The translations under genes and the position numbers were made by a program. A stretch of DNA of 10,880 nucleotides from Phoronis pallida (Eukaryota; Phoronida; Phoronidae), in assembly GCA_028565715.1 (NCBI GenBank), contig JAOXYC010223571.1, positions 1 to 10,880 on the forward strand. Direction: 5' to 3'. Positions within the stretch are counted from its first letter, which is position 1; every line of letters starts with the position of its first letter. Below the pieces are notes generated by a model. It was not told the DNA's origin and ran no database searches. It saw only the letters and a program-made list of their open reading frames with translations. This document shows positions 1 to 8,670 of the stretch, piece by piece.

Positions 1-75
1 AGGACTCATACACAAAATTTCTAGTTGATTTGAATTTTGATCCCAGATCCTCACCAACAAGGAGACCGTATCTTT
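1..75. mobile_element. Partial second copy of the palindromic element, cut by the window edge
   Basis: This stretch aligns without gaps to 6557-6631, the right arm of the element at 6289-6623, with about 68 of 75 bases identical by eye, including the terminal GGAGAC-GTATCTTT block. Both copies keep TATCTTT beyond the GGAGAC, so the element's true end probably includes it. The rest lies left of the window. Confidence 0.8.
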
Positions 76-133
76 AAATAAAAATGAAAATACAGCAATT
101 TGCCACAAATAAACAATCGCTACAGGCTTTGTG

Positions 134-280
134 GCTTAACTTGTCTTTGTATAAGTCGTCACCTCGGACTTTAAGTCGTCACCCTTCTCCAGTCCCAAAT
201 GCTTTAATCACATTAAATCAACGTCGTCGTTTCGCATAAGTCATCACCTTTAGCACGGTCCCGGAGATGACGAGTTAAGC
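134..280. mobile_element. 147-bp MITE-like inverted-repeat element with internal direct repeats
   Basis: The ends GCTTAACTTGTC (134-145) and GACGAGTTAAGC (269-280) are inverted repeats, 11 of 12 matching. Inside, TAAGTCGTCACC occurs at 152-163 and 172-183 and a variant TAAGTCATCACC at 237-248. The sequence GTCCCGGAGATGACGAGTTAA near the right end is also a loose inverted copy of the region around 152-169. No coding capacity or clear target-site duplication is seen, so a transposon origin is inferred. Confidence 0.5.
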
Positions 281-368
281 TATGGTAACTAGTCCATTAA
301 TGTGAACAACACATACATTTCGTAAAAATGAAATTTAATGAAAAACTATTTTTCTTTAGACGACTTAC

Positions 369-435
369 ATCAGTCATTTGAACGTCGTATGCAGGATTTT
401 CCATTCCCATGCCAAAGTGAGGCCCGGCGAATTTC
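369..435 (-). CDS. MALRD1-like: Exon 19b: cytoplasmic tail with NPAYD, likely alternative to 19a
   Basis: The acceptor TTGCTATAG precedes G-AAA-TTC (phase 2); the donor is ACTGAT|GTAAGT (phase 0). Joined directly to exon 18 it reads KKFAGPHFGMGMENPAYDVQ, then MTD, with an NPAY motif followed by D as in exon 19a. Its splice phases are identical to those of exon 19a, both begin lysine, basic residue, phenylalanine, and both end in aspartate before a GTAAG donor. The two therefore look like a tandem exon duplication. A base error in the reference could also explain the frame conflict but would not explain the matched phases. Confidence 0.8.
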
Positions 436-493
436 CTATAGCAAAAAAAAGTTCATTGTGAAATACTAGAAAGCGAAATATTCAAATGCTTAC
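436..493 (-). other. 58-base intron-like spacer between exons 19a and 19b
   Basis: The spacer starts GTAAGC and ends CTATAG in minus orientation and contains an uninterrupted run of eight T before the acceptor. It is much shorter than every other intron here (257 bases or more). A donor and branch point this close often cannot be spliced together, one known mechanism for mutually exclusive exons. Confidence 0.6.
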
Positions 494-572
494 ATCGTTA
501 AATGAATCCACATGAGTGTCGTAAACTGGATTGGGTACACCCTGTTGGCCAGTAATGGAGGCAAAGAATCTC
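494..572 (-). CDS. MALRD1-like: Exon 19a: cytoplasmic tail with NPVYD, likely one of two mutually exclusive exons
   Basis: The acceptor TTTGGACGCAG precedes G-AGA-TTC (phase 2); the donor is AACGAT|GTAAGC (phase 0). It encodes KRFFASITGQQGVPNPVYDT, then HVDSFND. NPVY is an NPxY motif, which in LDL-receptor family tails binds PTB-domain adaptors and drives clathrin endocytosis. It is joined in frame to exon 18. Splicing it to the next exon downstream (369-435) would put that exon in the wrong frame and reach a TGA after 21 codons. Reading into its own intron stops after three codons (VSI, then TGA). It must therefore splice to an exon beyond the window. Confidence 0.85.
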
Positions 573-872
573 CTGCGTCCAAAAGAAAAGTTAAACCATT
601 ACTAAGTGTTTCCCTCAACAGCGAGATAAAATTCTACCAAACCAAAATTACTTTATGTTTGTAAAAGTCATCAGACGTATGGAAAGAAACAATTTTATGA
701 TCGTACCTCTGATCAAAAACTTTGACTTTGTTGCCAAAATGTGTTGCACCAGGTATGGCACTTGAACGAGGTCAAATTATTTGTCTCTTGCCATCCAGTG
801 GGTTTCAAAGGATAATACAACATTTTTCATGAAAATCTACCAGGTTGCATCATTCAATCAAATTGAACTTAC
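573..872 (-). other. Intron between exons 18 and 19a
   Basis: This is a 300-base intron, GTAAGT to GCAG. I see no repeat or gene in it. If exons 19a and 19b are mutually exclusive, control elements for the choice would be expected here or in the next intron. Confidence 0.7.
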
Positions 873-969
873 TTTTGGTTGTTGCGTCTTATTAGGAAGA
901 AAATGACGACGACAGCTAGTGCAATGGCAACCACTCCACAGACAACTCCAATAGCAATGTATGTTGTGC
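873..969 (-). CDS. MALRD1-like: Exon 18: transmembrane helix and stop-transfer residues
   Basis: The exon enters in phase 1 (acceptor CTCATTTCAG) and leaves in phase 2 (donor CCAAAA|GTAAGT). It reads STTY, then IAIGVVCGVVAIALAVVVIF with FLI, about 23 uninterrupted hydrophobic residues, and then RRNNQK. The basic residues after the helix fit a type I membrane protein with its C-terminus in the cytosol. A cysteine within the helix could be a lipidation or dimer contact (speculative). The two bases AA at the exon end need one base from the next exon to finish a lysine codon; both downstream exons supply G. Confidence 0.93.
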
Positions 970-1335
970 CTGAAATGAGCATAATATGGAATTACGGGAT
1001 GGTGCAAAAACATTTAGAAATTTGTAACTATCCCCACAAATCAGAAATGGTTACAACTGTTGGAAAATAAAACTTCAACAAACTTTTACTTTGAGAATGT
1101 ATCTTTACTCGTACTCGGCTTTTGTACACATTGGCAATATTTATCCGACCCCAGTTTTAGCATAATCATTCAAATAGAATCTATATTTTTTTTCTATAAA
1201 GCTCATCCCAATTTTTCAATCAAGCCATGTCTTATAAAGCCCTCCATCTATTCCCACTTGTGAAGTACCTTGAGAAAGGCGCTACAGAAATGATGATTTA
1301 AGAATAAATAATCGTGTCGAATACAAAATACTCAC
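970..1335 (-). other. Intron between exons 17 and 18
   Basis: AT-rich intron of 366 bases. Nothing beyond splice sites is recognisable. Short plus-strand open frames here have no motif. Confidence 0.75.
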
Positions 1336-1470
1336 TTGGTGTTCCTGTGTGTTTCTCTGGTGCGGCGACGTAACATCGGTAACTGTCACTGTTCGTACAC
1401 TCGCACACAGCACCTTTACCTTCTGTTATACTACAAACACCATTGTTGAGACAGAAACCAGGAGGACAGG
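1336..1470 (-). CDS. MALRD1-like: Exon 17: EGF-like module
   Basis: This exon is phase 1-1, acceptor TTATTTCAG and donor ACCAA|GTGAGT. It encodes ACPPGFCLNNGVCSITEGKG, then AVCECTNSDSYRC and a juxtamembrane stretch YVAAPEKHTGTP. Six cysteines in the order C-x4-C-x5-C-x9-C-x1-C-x7-C and the C-LNNGVC block mark an EGF-like domain. No D-x-D/N calcium-binding EGF consensus is seen. A single EGF next to the membrane after the LDLa run agrees with the MALRD1-type layout. Confidence 0.9.
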
Positions 1471-1887
1471 CTGAAATAATGAACTGAGATTTAAATATAT
1501 TCTAAAATCAACAGGATCTTTTCTGAAGTATGATTTTGCCCTAAAATTTGATGAAAAATAAAACGATGACCCAAACTACAAGCCTTTTAATTTTTGAAGT
1601 TAGTCAAAATTACCTTTGGAATCTACCCACACTTTTATTACATATTATATTTATTTTATTTGGGGACATGTATATAATGCTTAAAGGGACAAATTGGGCC
1701 TGGCACAAATTAAATATTCTGACCTATTTTTCTTTGTCATATTGGGTAATGTTGATGAAAAGTGAATAATGCTCCCCATCTAACATCCTTGGGAATCGAA
1801 AACACCCAGTAAACCATATCAAATTCAGGGGACTACCACCAACTTAATGTCTAATTTCCGCCGGAATAAGATTTCAATGACGCCTAC
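1471..1887 (-). other. Intron between exons 16 and 17
   Basis: AT-rich intron of 417 bases with no repeat, exon or RNA gene that I can recognise. Confidence 0.75.
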
Positions 1888-2010
1888 CTGTACATTGTGC
1901 TGATTCATCTGATCCATCATCACAGTCAGATTTACCATCACATACCAAGGCCTCTGGGATACACTCTGCTGTTTTGGCACAATACACTGAAGATGATGGA
2001 CATGTCTTGC
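1888..2010 (-). CDS. MALRD1-like: Exon 16: LDLa module 6
   Basis: This is a 123-base phase 1-1 module exon, acceptor CATGTTTCAG and donor TACAG|GTAGGC. It reads RKTCPSSSVYCAKTAECIPE, then ALVCDGKSDCDDGSDESAQC. It has all six cysteines and the textbook CDG.SDC.DGSDE calcium signature. There is almost no linker, so it packs directly against module 5 and against the EGF-like module that follows. Confidence 0.94.
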
Positions 2011-2619
2011 CTGAAACATGTAAAGAAAATATTTGAGCAAAAATACAATAATTGTTTAAGATTAAAATCGGTATTGTTCGGTGGCTTATATGTCATCTTT
2101 TTAGATTGGAGGTCATGGGTTATATTGGTCAGGTAGCAAAAGTTTTTCAGCAAAAGAACAGAAAAAAGTTGATTTACAAAACAAAATTACTGCACCACTT
2201 TACAATGAATGTGTGTTAAGTCGCAAATTTTGATAGATTAAAAAGAGTGACGATTTTCTAACCACTGCGGTGGAAAATATTAGACCGTTTGTAAGATTAA
2301 ATTATTTTGTGATTGTCTAAACAACAAACATGAGATGTTGAAGTTTAAATACAAACATTTAACAGGGAACTCTCTAAAACAAACAATTCATGAAATATGT
2401 TAAAATTGAGATCTCAATGAGTTAACAACTAAACAGAACATGATTATGTACCTTAACCTTTTGGTACAAGTCGAATAAGTTGGTCCCTCGTTTATTTGCA
2501 TTATTCATGCAGTCAATGTGTTTCCAACGACTAAATAACAGAAGTTATACGAGGGACCAACTTATTCGACTTGTACAAACCTTTTTACCCAAACCCTGTA
2601 TAAATTCAAAACAACTTAC
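2011..2619 (-). other. Intron between exons 15 and 16, hosting an inverted-repeat element
   Basis: This 609-base intron is the second longest here. Its 5' half, next to exon 15, holds the perfect inverted-repeat element at 2463-2577. The rest is AT-rich and unremarkable. Confidence 0.8.
2463..2577. mobile_element. Short MITE: perfect 28-bp inverted arms, 8-bp flanking direct repeats
   Basis: The arms at 2464-2491 and 2549-2576 are exact reverse complements over 28 bases, beginning GTACAAGTCGAATAAG and ending GTCCCTCGT in the left arm, around a 57-base loop. The octamer AACCTTTT flanks both sides at 2455-2462 and 2578-2585. An 8-bp target-site duplication is typical of hAT-type and some other DNA transposons, so this looks like a recent non-autonomous insertion. 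It encodes no transposase. The superfamily is unproven because the outermost base is mismatched and the ends are not a textbook hAT terminus. Confidence 0.85.
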
Positions 2620-2778
2620 GACATCCATATTCATCCTCTCCTTCCATACAATCCCCGGGTACACCATCACAGTATAGTCGCTTATCAATGCATGTTCCGT
2701 TCTTACATGTGTACTGATTGGCTGCGTTACACGTCTGTGGAGGTGTAGGTTTGTTGGAGTTGGGTCCGAGGGTGGTTA
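2620..2778 (-). CDS. MALRD1-like: Exon 15: LDLa module 5 (atypical acidic loop)
   Basis: This exon is phase 1-1, acceptor TTATTTTTCAG and donor GGATGTC|GTAAGT. The linker VTTLGPNSNKPTPPQ is Thr/Pro/Asn rich. The module reads TCNAANQYTCKNGTCIDKRL, then YCDGVPGDCMEGEDEYGC. Six cysteines are present, but the C4-C5 loop has one extra residue (CDGVPGDC) and the calcium cage reads MEGEDE instead of xDGSDE, so calcium affinity may differ. The N-G-T between the second and third cysteines is a potential glycosylation site. Confidence 0.93.
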
Positions 2779-3834
<1,056 letters not shown>

Positions 3835-4036
3835 CTCCAGTCTTGCAGGCGTCGGTGAACGTGACGTCATCTATAGCTATTACTGCTTGAATAGCAGGTC
3901 CCTGTGTTGCTTCAAATACTACTCTAAACTCTTGCACGTTGCCAACAGGAGCCATAGCGTAGTTCCACATTTGACCTTGTTCTCCAGTCTTGGTCCACAT
4001 AAGTAGACGTTGAGTGTCTTGACCCTCCGTGAATAC
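3835..4036 (-). CDS. MALRD1-like: Exon 13: C-terminal part of the fourth MAM
   Basis: The acceptor CCCCAACCAG precedes GTA (phase 0); the donor is GGAG|GTAGGT (phase 1). It encodes VFTEGQDTQRLLMWTKTGEQ, then GQMWNYAMAPVGNVQEFRVV and FEATQGPAIQAVIAIDDVTF, ending TDACKTGG. The LLWxxxGxQGxxW and FEATxG strands and the AIDDV motif identify the second half of a MAM domain. The fourth cysteine is in DAC. The usual GD before IAIDD is AV here. Confidence 0.94.
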
Positions 4037-4501
4037 CTGGTTGGGGAGTAAAATACTCATAGTTTATTTTTTTCAAAACAAAGATTCTTTGAGGATAAAG
4101 AAGGTAGCCAGTTTGAGACTAGTATGTCCCGCTGCCCTTCTCAATGTCAGTATGTTAATTGATTATGTCACTCTGCTCAAACACAGTTTCCGACTTTTGG
4201 CAAAAAGCAGAAGACCTCCCGCAATTGTTTCAGTTCAGTCTAGTTTGAGGCAGACAGGGATGGAATCCATAATTTTTTGCTGTGTTTTGTTTAAACAATA
4301 GGTCAGAAAACAGTGTTTTTGGAGCACAAAACAAATAACATCAATTTTGAATCCATTTAGAAATGAGTCAAATCTTTGGATGAAAACACAGAACATTTCA
4401 AACCAATTTGGTAACCATGGTAATCAATGTTTCTAATTGTTCTTCACTGATAATTATTCTTCAGTGTGTAAATTTAACACCAAATATAAAACTGTTCTTA
4501 C
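4037..4501 (-). other. Intron between exons 12 and 13
   Basis: Intron of 465 bases with nothing recognisable beyond the splice sites. Confidence 0.75.
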
Positions 4502-4656
4502 CCTTAGTGAGCCAACATCGTTGGGATTACCGTTGGGGCCTGAGGTCATTAAGTAGAAGAAACGTACAAAACAGACGCCATCACTGGCAGGGAATGTGGG
4601 GGTTTGAACCCTCGCAACATCACCTGGGCTGGCTGCCGACAAGAAGATGAACTTTC
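4502..4656 (-). CDS. MALRD1-like: Exon 12: middle of the fourth MAM
   Basis: The exon enters in phase 1 (acceptor CCTTTTCAG) and leaves in phase 0 (donor CTAAGG|GTAAGA). It reads GKFIFLSAASPGDVARVQTP, then TFPASDGVCFVRFFYLMTSG and PNGNPNDVGSLR. The third MAM cysteine (GVC) is followed by FVRFFYLM, the equivalent of LxFWYHM with the usual W and H replaced by F and L. GSL then leads to VFTE in the next exon. An apparent decayed partial copy of its first bases and acceptor lies at about 4735-4770. Confidence 0.92.
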
Positions 4657-5024
4657 CTGAAAAGGAGGATCAAAAGAATGATCAGTGATGTGAAAATATC
4701 AAATGATGGAGTCAGTGTTCAGAAAATTAGGCATTTGTAGGAAGTATGAACGTTCCTGCAAAGGAGAAAAAAATATACTCCGTAACTTCATCTTTCATTT
4801 ATGAAGGCATGAAAAGTTTATTGCCAGGTAACTTTATACTTATGTACTAAAAAAAATGTTGTGTTTATGATCTTTATTTTGACAAAAATAACTTGAACTG
4901 CAAAAAAGTGTCGAAAAAACAATTAAATTTACTTCTTTAATTTGCCATTGAAATAAGAGCCAACTTGATAAAATATGAAATAAATACTCAGCAGGTTTTA
5001 AATTTATTTGTTAGTTTTTCTTAC
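4657..5024 (-). other. Intron between exons 11 and 12
   Basis: Intron of 368 bases. It contains a probable decayed duplicate of the exon 12 acceptor near 4735-4770; otherwise it is AT-rich. Confidence 0.75.
4735..4770 (-). pseudogene. Relic of the exon 12 start (acceptor plus a few codons)
   Basis: In minus orientation this reads TTCTCCTTTGCAG then GAACGTTCATACTTCC, closely matching the true exon 12 start CCTCCTTTTCAG then GAAAGTTCATCTTC about 100 bases away. The copied frame (GTFILPTNA) meets TAA after nine codons, so it is not a usable MAM exon. The match is short, and chance is possible. Confidence 0.4.
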
Positions 5025-5165
5025 CTTGTCCTGTTGTGTGATCGTGAATAGAACTGAATGTTGCTATGCTGCTGTCCAGACTAAAGTCAGTATCATCGTC
5101 TGTACGTTGTTCCCATTTACAAGATTCAACGGTGTTGGAGAAATAGCAGTCACCCTCTTGGTATG
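5025..5165 (-). CDS. MALRD1-like: Exon 11: N-terminal part of the fourth MAM
   Basis: This exon is phase 1-1, acceptor TGTAACACAG and donor GACAAG|GTAAGA. It encodes AYQEGDCYFSNTVESCKWEQ, with the first two MAM cysteines (CYFS and CKW), then RTDDDTDFSLDSSIATFSSI and HDHTTGQG. The D-H-T-x-G-x-G end matches the other MAM N-terminal exons. The length is identical to exon 7 (141 bases). This copy has lost the W of the usual DWxR and reads DFSL, so it is more diverged than the third MAM. Confidence 0.94.
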
Positions 5166-5448
5166 CTGTGTTACAAACAAGAAATAATGTTTTAAAATAA
5201 TTTAAAAAATTTTGCTTATTCTAATCCTTAGTGAAATGATTAAACATAAACAATATTGTCAGGTAAATTTTTATTAAACAAAAGAGGATTTTTGGACCAA
5301 ACAAAACTATTCATTTTCAGATATCCGAAATATATGACTTTGAAAAGATGCCAAAGATTTCATGATCTTGCATTTCTAGACAGGAAAAGAGTTAAACAAA
5401 ATTATGGAAATAATTGCCGATGGCTGAATAAGAGTGTTATTTCCTTAC

Positions 5449-5574
5449 CACAGTTGTCTTCATCTGAATGATCATCACAGTCACTACGTTTGTCGCAGTA
5501 ACCACGGCGGTCAATACATTGGAGGCGGTTTGCACAGCGGAACTGGTTAGGTTCACAGTTGACAATGGGATTGG
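5449..5574 (-). CDS. MALRD1-like: Exon 10: LDLa module 3
   Basis: This is a 126-base phase 1-1 module exon, acceptor CATTTTAG and donor ACTGTG|GTAAGG. It reads [14 protein letters not shown], then [13 protein letters not shown] and [16 protein letters not shown]. All six cysteines and the DC.D.SDE calcium-binding signature are intact, making it one of the two most canonical LDLa modules here. The symmetric phase allows duplication or skipping of the module without a frameshift. Confidence 0.95.
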
Positions 5575-5950
5575 CTAAAATGTAAAATTAATAATAGCAT
5601 TTAGCCAGAGTTCAAGTTATCAATGGGCAATTGTTTTTTAGATTGAATCAAACGAAAATAAAAATCTATTGAAAACAAGGGATAACTTCAAAAATTGCAA
5701 ATTTGGCTAACAACATTGAAAATTATTAAAAGGAAAATTAAACTATTTAATCCAAATATTTTCTTAACAATGTGTCAAATTCATGTGTTACATTTGAGTA
5801 CTTCTGACTTGCCACTTGAAATATAGTGTAACCTCACTTGGGCTGGGTGCCTGGCATGACACTTGAAAGTAAATACATGGTGTAACAATATTGTAAGTCA
5901 TCTATGTATCATAGCCAAAAGGTAATATCTCTTAAAGCCACGCTCAGTAC
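5575..5950 (-). other. Intron between exons 9 and 10
   Basis: AT-rich intron of 376 bases; no repeat or exon recognised. Confidence 0.75.
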
Positions 5951-6094
5951 CTAGAGAGCAGCGATCAAATGAAATGTCATCAATCGCAATGTCCCCTTGG
6001 AAGTTGCTTCCTTTGGTGGCTTCAAAGATGATCTTGAAATTGTTCCTGTTTGACAATGGTACACTGCCTTGCTTCCACTCGTTGCCTTGGTTTC
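5951..6094 (-). CDS. MALRD1-like: Exon 9: C-terminal part of the third MAM
   Basis: This exon is phase 1-1, acceptor TATCTTCAG and donor CTCTAG|GTACTG (a weaker donor). It reads GNQGNEWKQGSVPLSNRNNF, then [20 protein letters not shown] and ISFDRCSL. It carries the tryptophan strand (NEWKQG), the FEATKG strand and the GDIAIDDI motif with the fourth cysteine, completing the MAM. The following exon starts an LDLa. Confidence 0.95.
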   Translation of the reverse strand, partial: ETKATSGSKAVYHCQTGTISRSSLKPPKEATSKGTLRLMTFHLIAAL

Positions 6095-6734
6095 CTGAAG
6101 ATATATTTAATGTAACATGAGATTTATGGGGTTTCCAAAGTTTGCTCTATCAAAACACATTCAAATGTCTCCTTGGTTAAGTAACATGAAATGGTATTTC
6201 ATGAGTGAAGATCTTTTTTTCTCAATTAAACCATCAGTTACACTAAAGAAAATAATAAAAATAAAAGCTAATTATTTTTATTTTCTAGTGTCTCCTTGTT
6301 GGTCCCGATCTGGCATCAAAATTCAAATCAACTTGAATTGTTGTGTATGAGTCCTTTGATGAACATGACTAACTTGCATCTGAGAAAAAAAAAATCAAAA
6401 AAATCTGTAAGGGATGACTTGAGAGCTTTTTATCCGAAAAAAGTCGAACCCGGGCTTAAGCAAGGGTTTGATTTGGATACAAAAAGCTCCCAAAAGCCTC
6501 TTACAGATTTTTTGGAACTTTTTTACTAAGACACAGGTTTAAGTTATGTTCATCAAAGGACTCATACACAAAATTTCTAGTTGATTTGAATTTTGACGCC
6601 AGATCGTGACCAAAGAGGAGACAGTATCTTTCAGAAGTTACCAAAAAGTTGAAAACAAATGAGGTTATTCAACTTAAAAAAACCTCATATTTCAAAACAG
6701 GGGCAACCATGTAATCAAAAAACATTGTACAAAC
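6095..6734 (-). other. Intron between exons 8 and 9, hosting the palindromic element
   Basis: At 640 bases this is the longest intron here; over half of it is the foldback element at 6289-6623. Without that insertion it would be about 305 bases, like its neighbours. Confidence 0.8.
6289..6623. mobile_element. Foldback MITE, nearly full-length palindrome (about 335 bp)
   Basis: The left arm TGTCTCCTTGTTGGTC (from 6289) pairs with the right end GGAGACA (to 6623), and the pairing continues inward with small mismatches: GATCTGGCATCAAAATTCAA with its reverse complement, GAGTCCTTTGATGAACAT (6350-6367) with ATGTTCATCAAAGGACTC (6547-6564), AAATCTGTAAG with CTTACAGATTT, and a centre at GCTTAAGC (6454-6461). 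The whole element could fold into one long hairpin. It has no transposase or usable frame. A TA on either side (6286-6287 and 6625-6626) could be a target duplication, but the partial copy at 1-75 shares bases beyond this point, so the exact ends are uncertain. Confidence 0.88.
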
Positions 6735-6935
6735 CTGACTTAGTCCATTTAGCTGCATTATCGGTGAGATCCTGGGTTTTAATGAAAACACTTAGTGATC
6801 CTATTCCTGAACCATACATATGATACCAGAAGTTAAGTGTACACCTAGGACTAGATGCTACGTAGATATCACTCTCTAGATGAGCCTTGTCTCCTGCTGA
6901 AATCTGTCCACTTGTTTCAATATACATGTAATAAC
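6735..6935 (-). CDS. MALRD1-like: Exon 8: middle of the third MAM
   Basis: This exon is phase 1-1, acceptor CCTCTGCAG and donor AGTCAG|GTTTGT. It encodes GYYMYIETSGQISAGDKAHL, then ASSPRCTLNFWYHMYGSGIG with the third MAM cysteine and FWYHM core, and later SLSVFIKTQDLTDNAAKWTK. It spans what two exons encode in the second MAM, so an intron between CT and LxF has been gained in one copy or lost in the other. Confidence 0.95.
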
Positions 6936-7279
6936 CTGCAGAGGAGAAATTATTAAATAAAATAACTTTTTGCACAAACTTGGGAGTAGCAAATAATTTA
7001 TCACACATCTTGACACCCGCCATGATGCTCAGAAATGTGTGGATCTTTTAAGTCTTTTGAAACCCATGCTTGCCAATTCAGAACGGTCAAAATCAAACTC
7101 AACACTACTTTTGTACAAAAGATGTTTTCTGAAGAATATAATTATTGCTCACTATTCTTAAAAAACCTTTTTTGTTTGTACATTTTATTGCATTCACTTC
7201 TACATCTTTTAAGAACAAGATGTTCAACCAAAACTAACATTAATGTTATCTAATAAAATGTCATCTACATCGTGCTTAC
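6936..7279 (-). other. Intron between exons 7 and 8
   Basis: AT-rich intron of 344 bases with no further feature. Confidence 0.75.
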
Positions 7280-7420
7280 CTTTGCCAGTACCCTGGGTGT
7301 GGTCAGTAGATGGACCTGTGTTAATGCTTGTTGTACCGTTACTGTTCCGCGTCCAGTCAAGAGATTCTTGCAGGGAGTTACGCCATCCACATTGATCAAC
7401 ATCAAAGTTACAAGACGAAC
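7280..7420 (-). CDS. MALRD1-like: Exon 7: N-terminal part of the third MAM
   Basis: This exon is phase 1-1, acceptor TAAATCAG and donor GCAAAG|GTAAGC. It reads GSSCNFDVDQCGWRNSLQES, with the first two MAM cysteines and the CGW block, then DWTRNSNGTTSINTGPSTDH and TQGTGK. DWTR and TGPSTDHTxGxG are conserved in MAM N-termini. An N-G-T sequon is present. The exon boundary after the TGKG turn matches that of the second and fourth MAM domains, so this intron position is shared among the MAM copies. Confidence 0.95.
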
Positions 7421-8325
<905 letters not shown>

Positions 8326-8413
8326 CTCCTGTTTCACAGCCTGGTGTCATGGAAATGTCGTCAATGGCAATGTCACCTTGGATACCGTCACCACGGACAC
8401 CTTCAAACACAAC
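8326..8413 (-). CDS. MALRD1-like: Exon 5: C-terminal end of the second MAM
   Basis: The acceptor ATCTCCTTCAG precedes GTT (phase 0); the donor is GGAG|GTTAGT (phase 1). It encodes [19 protein letters not shown], then [19 protein letters not shown] is the most recognisable MAM motif and the cysteine after it is the fourth of the domain. The same block closes the MAM domains at 10344-10564, 5951-6094 and 3835-4036. A stop codon follows immediately if the intron is retained (GGT TAG). Confidence 0.93.
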
Positions 8414-8670
8414 CTGAAGGAGATAACATGAAAAGTCAAATACAAAATAAATACCTCTTAAAAACATACAAATGGTTAAACTAGCCTATAACCATTTAAC
8501 TTGTCTTAAGTTCACTTCCTGTACAATAATTGATTGTGTTTAATTGTACTGAATATATGCATGTTTTTGTAAATTATAATTTATCAATTTATTTATTACA
8601 AATCTTTTGTCTGGGAGGCATTTACAAAGCCAGATGTTAGTCAGCTAGGGGGCACAGTTACACCTCTTAC

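Larger units (their letters stand above)
1..368. other. Intron downstream of the tail exons
   Basis: Apart from the two inverted-repeat elements, I see no exon, stop-bearing terminal exon or minus-strand AATAAA signal here. The next coding exon must enter in phase 0 and lies to the left of the window. If the 19b donor were unused, the frame would stay open for 23 further codons to a TAA near 299-301. Confidence 0.55.

Noticed and set aside
436-493. Reading 19a and 19b as two ordinary consecutive exons with a sequencing error
   Set aside because: No alternative donor or acceptor restores the frame, and both exons independently fit exon 18 in the same phase, so alternative use is the simpler explanation; an error is not fully excluded.
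1897-2136. Plus-strand open frame of 79 codons overlapping exon 16
   Set aside because: It is a shadow of the LDLa6 exon plus intron; no domain or codon signal.
2463-2577. The perfect inverted repeat as a transcription terminator or tRNA-like gene
   Set aside because: The window is eukaryotic, the repeat lies in an intron, it lacks tRNA A and B boxes, and the 8-bp flanking duplication points to transposition.
6296-6529. A plus-strand open frame of 77 codons
   Set aside because: It lies wholly within the palindromic element, has no recognisable motif and low-complexity lysine runs, and arises from the foldback sequence.
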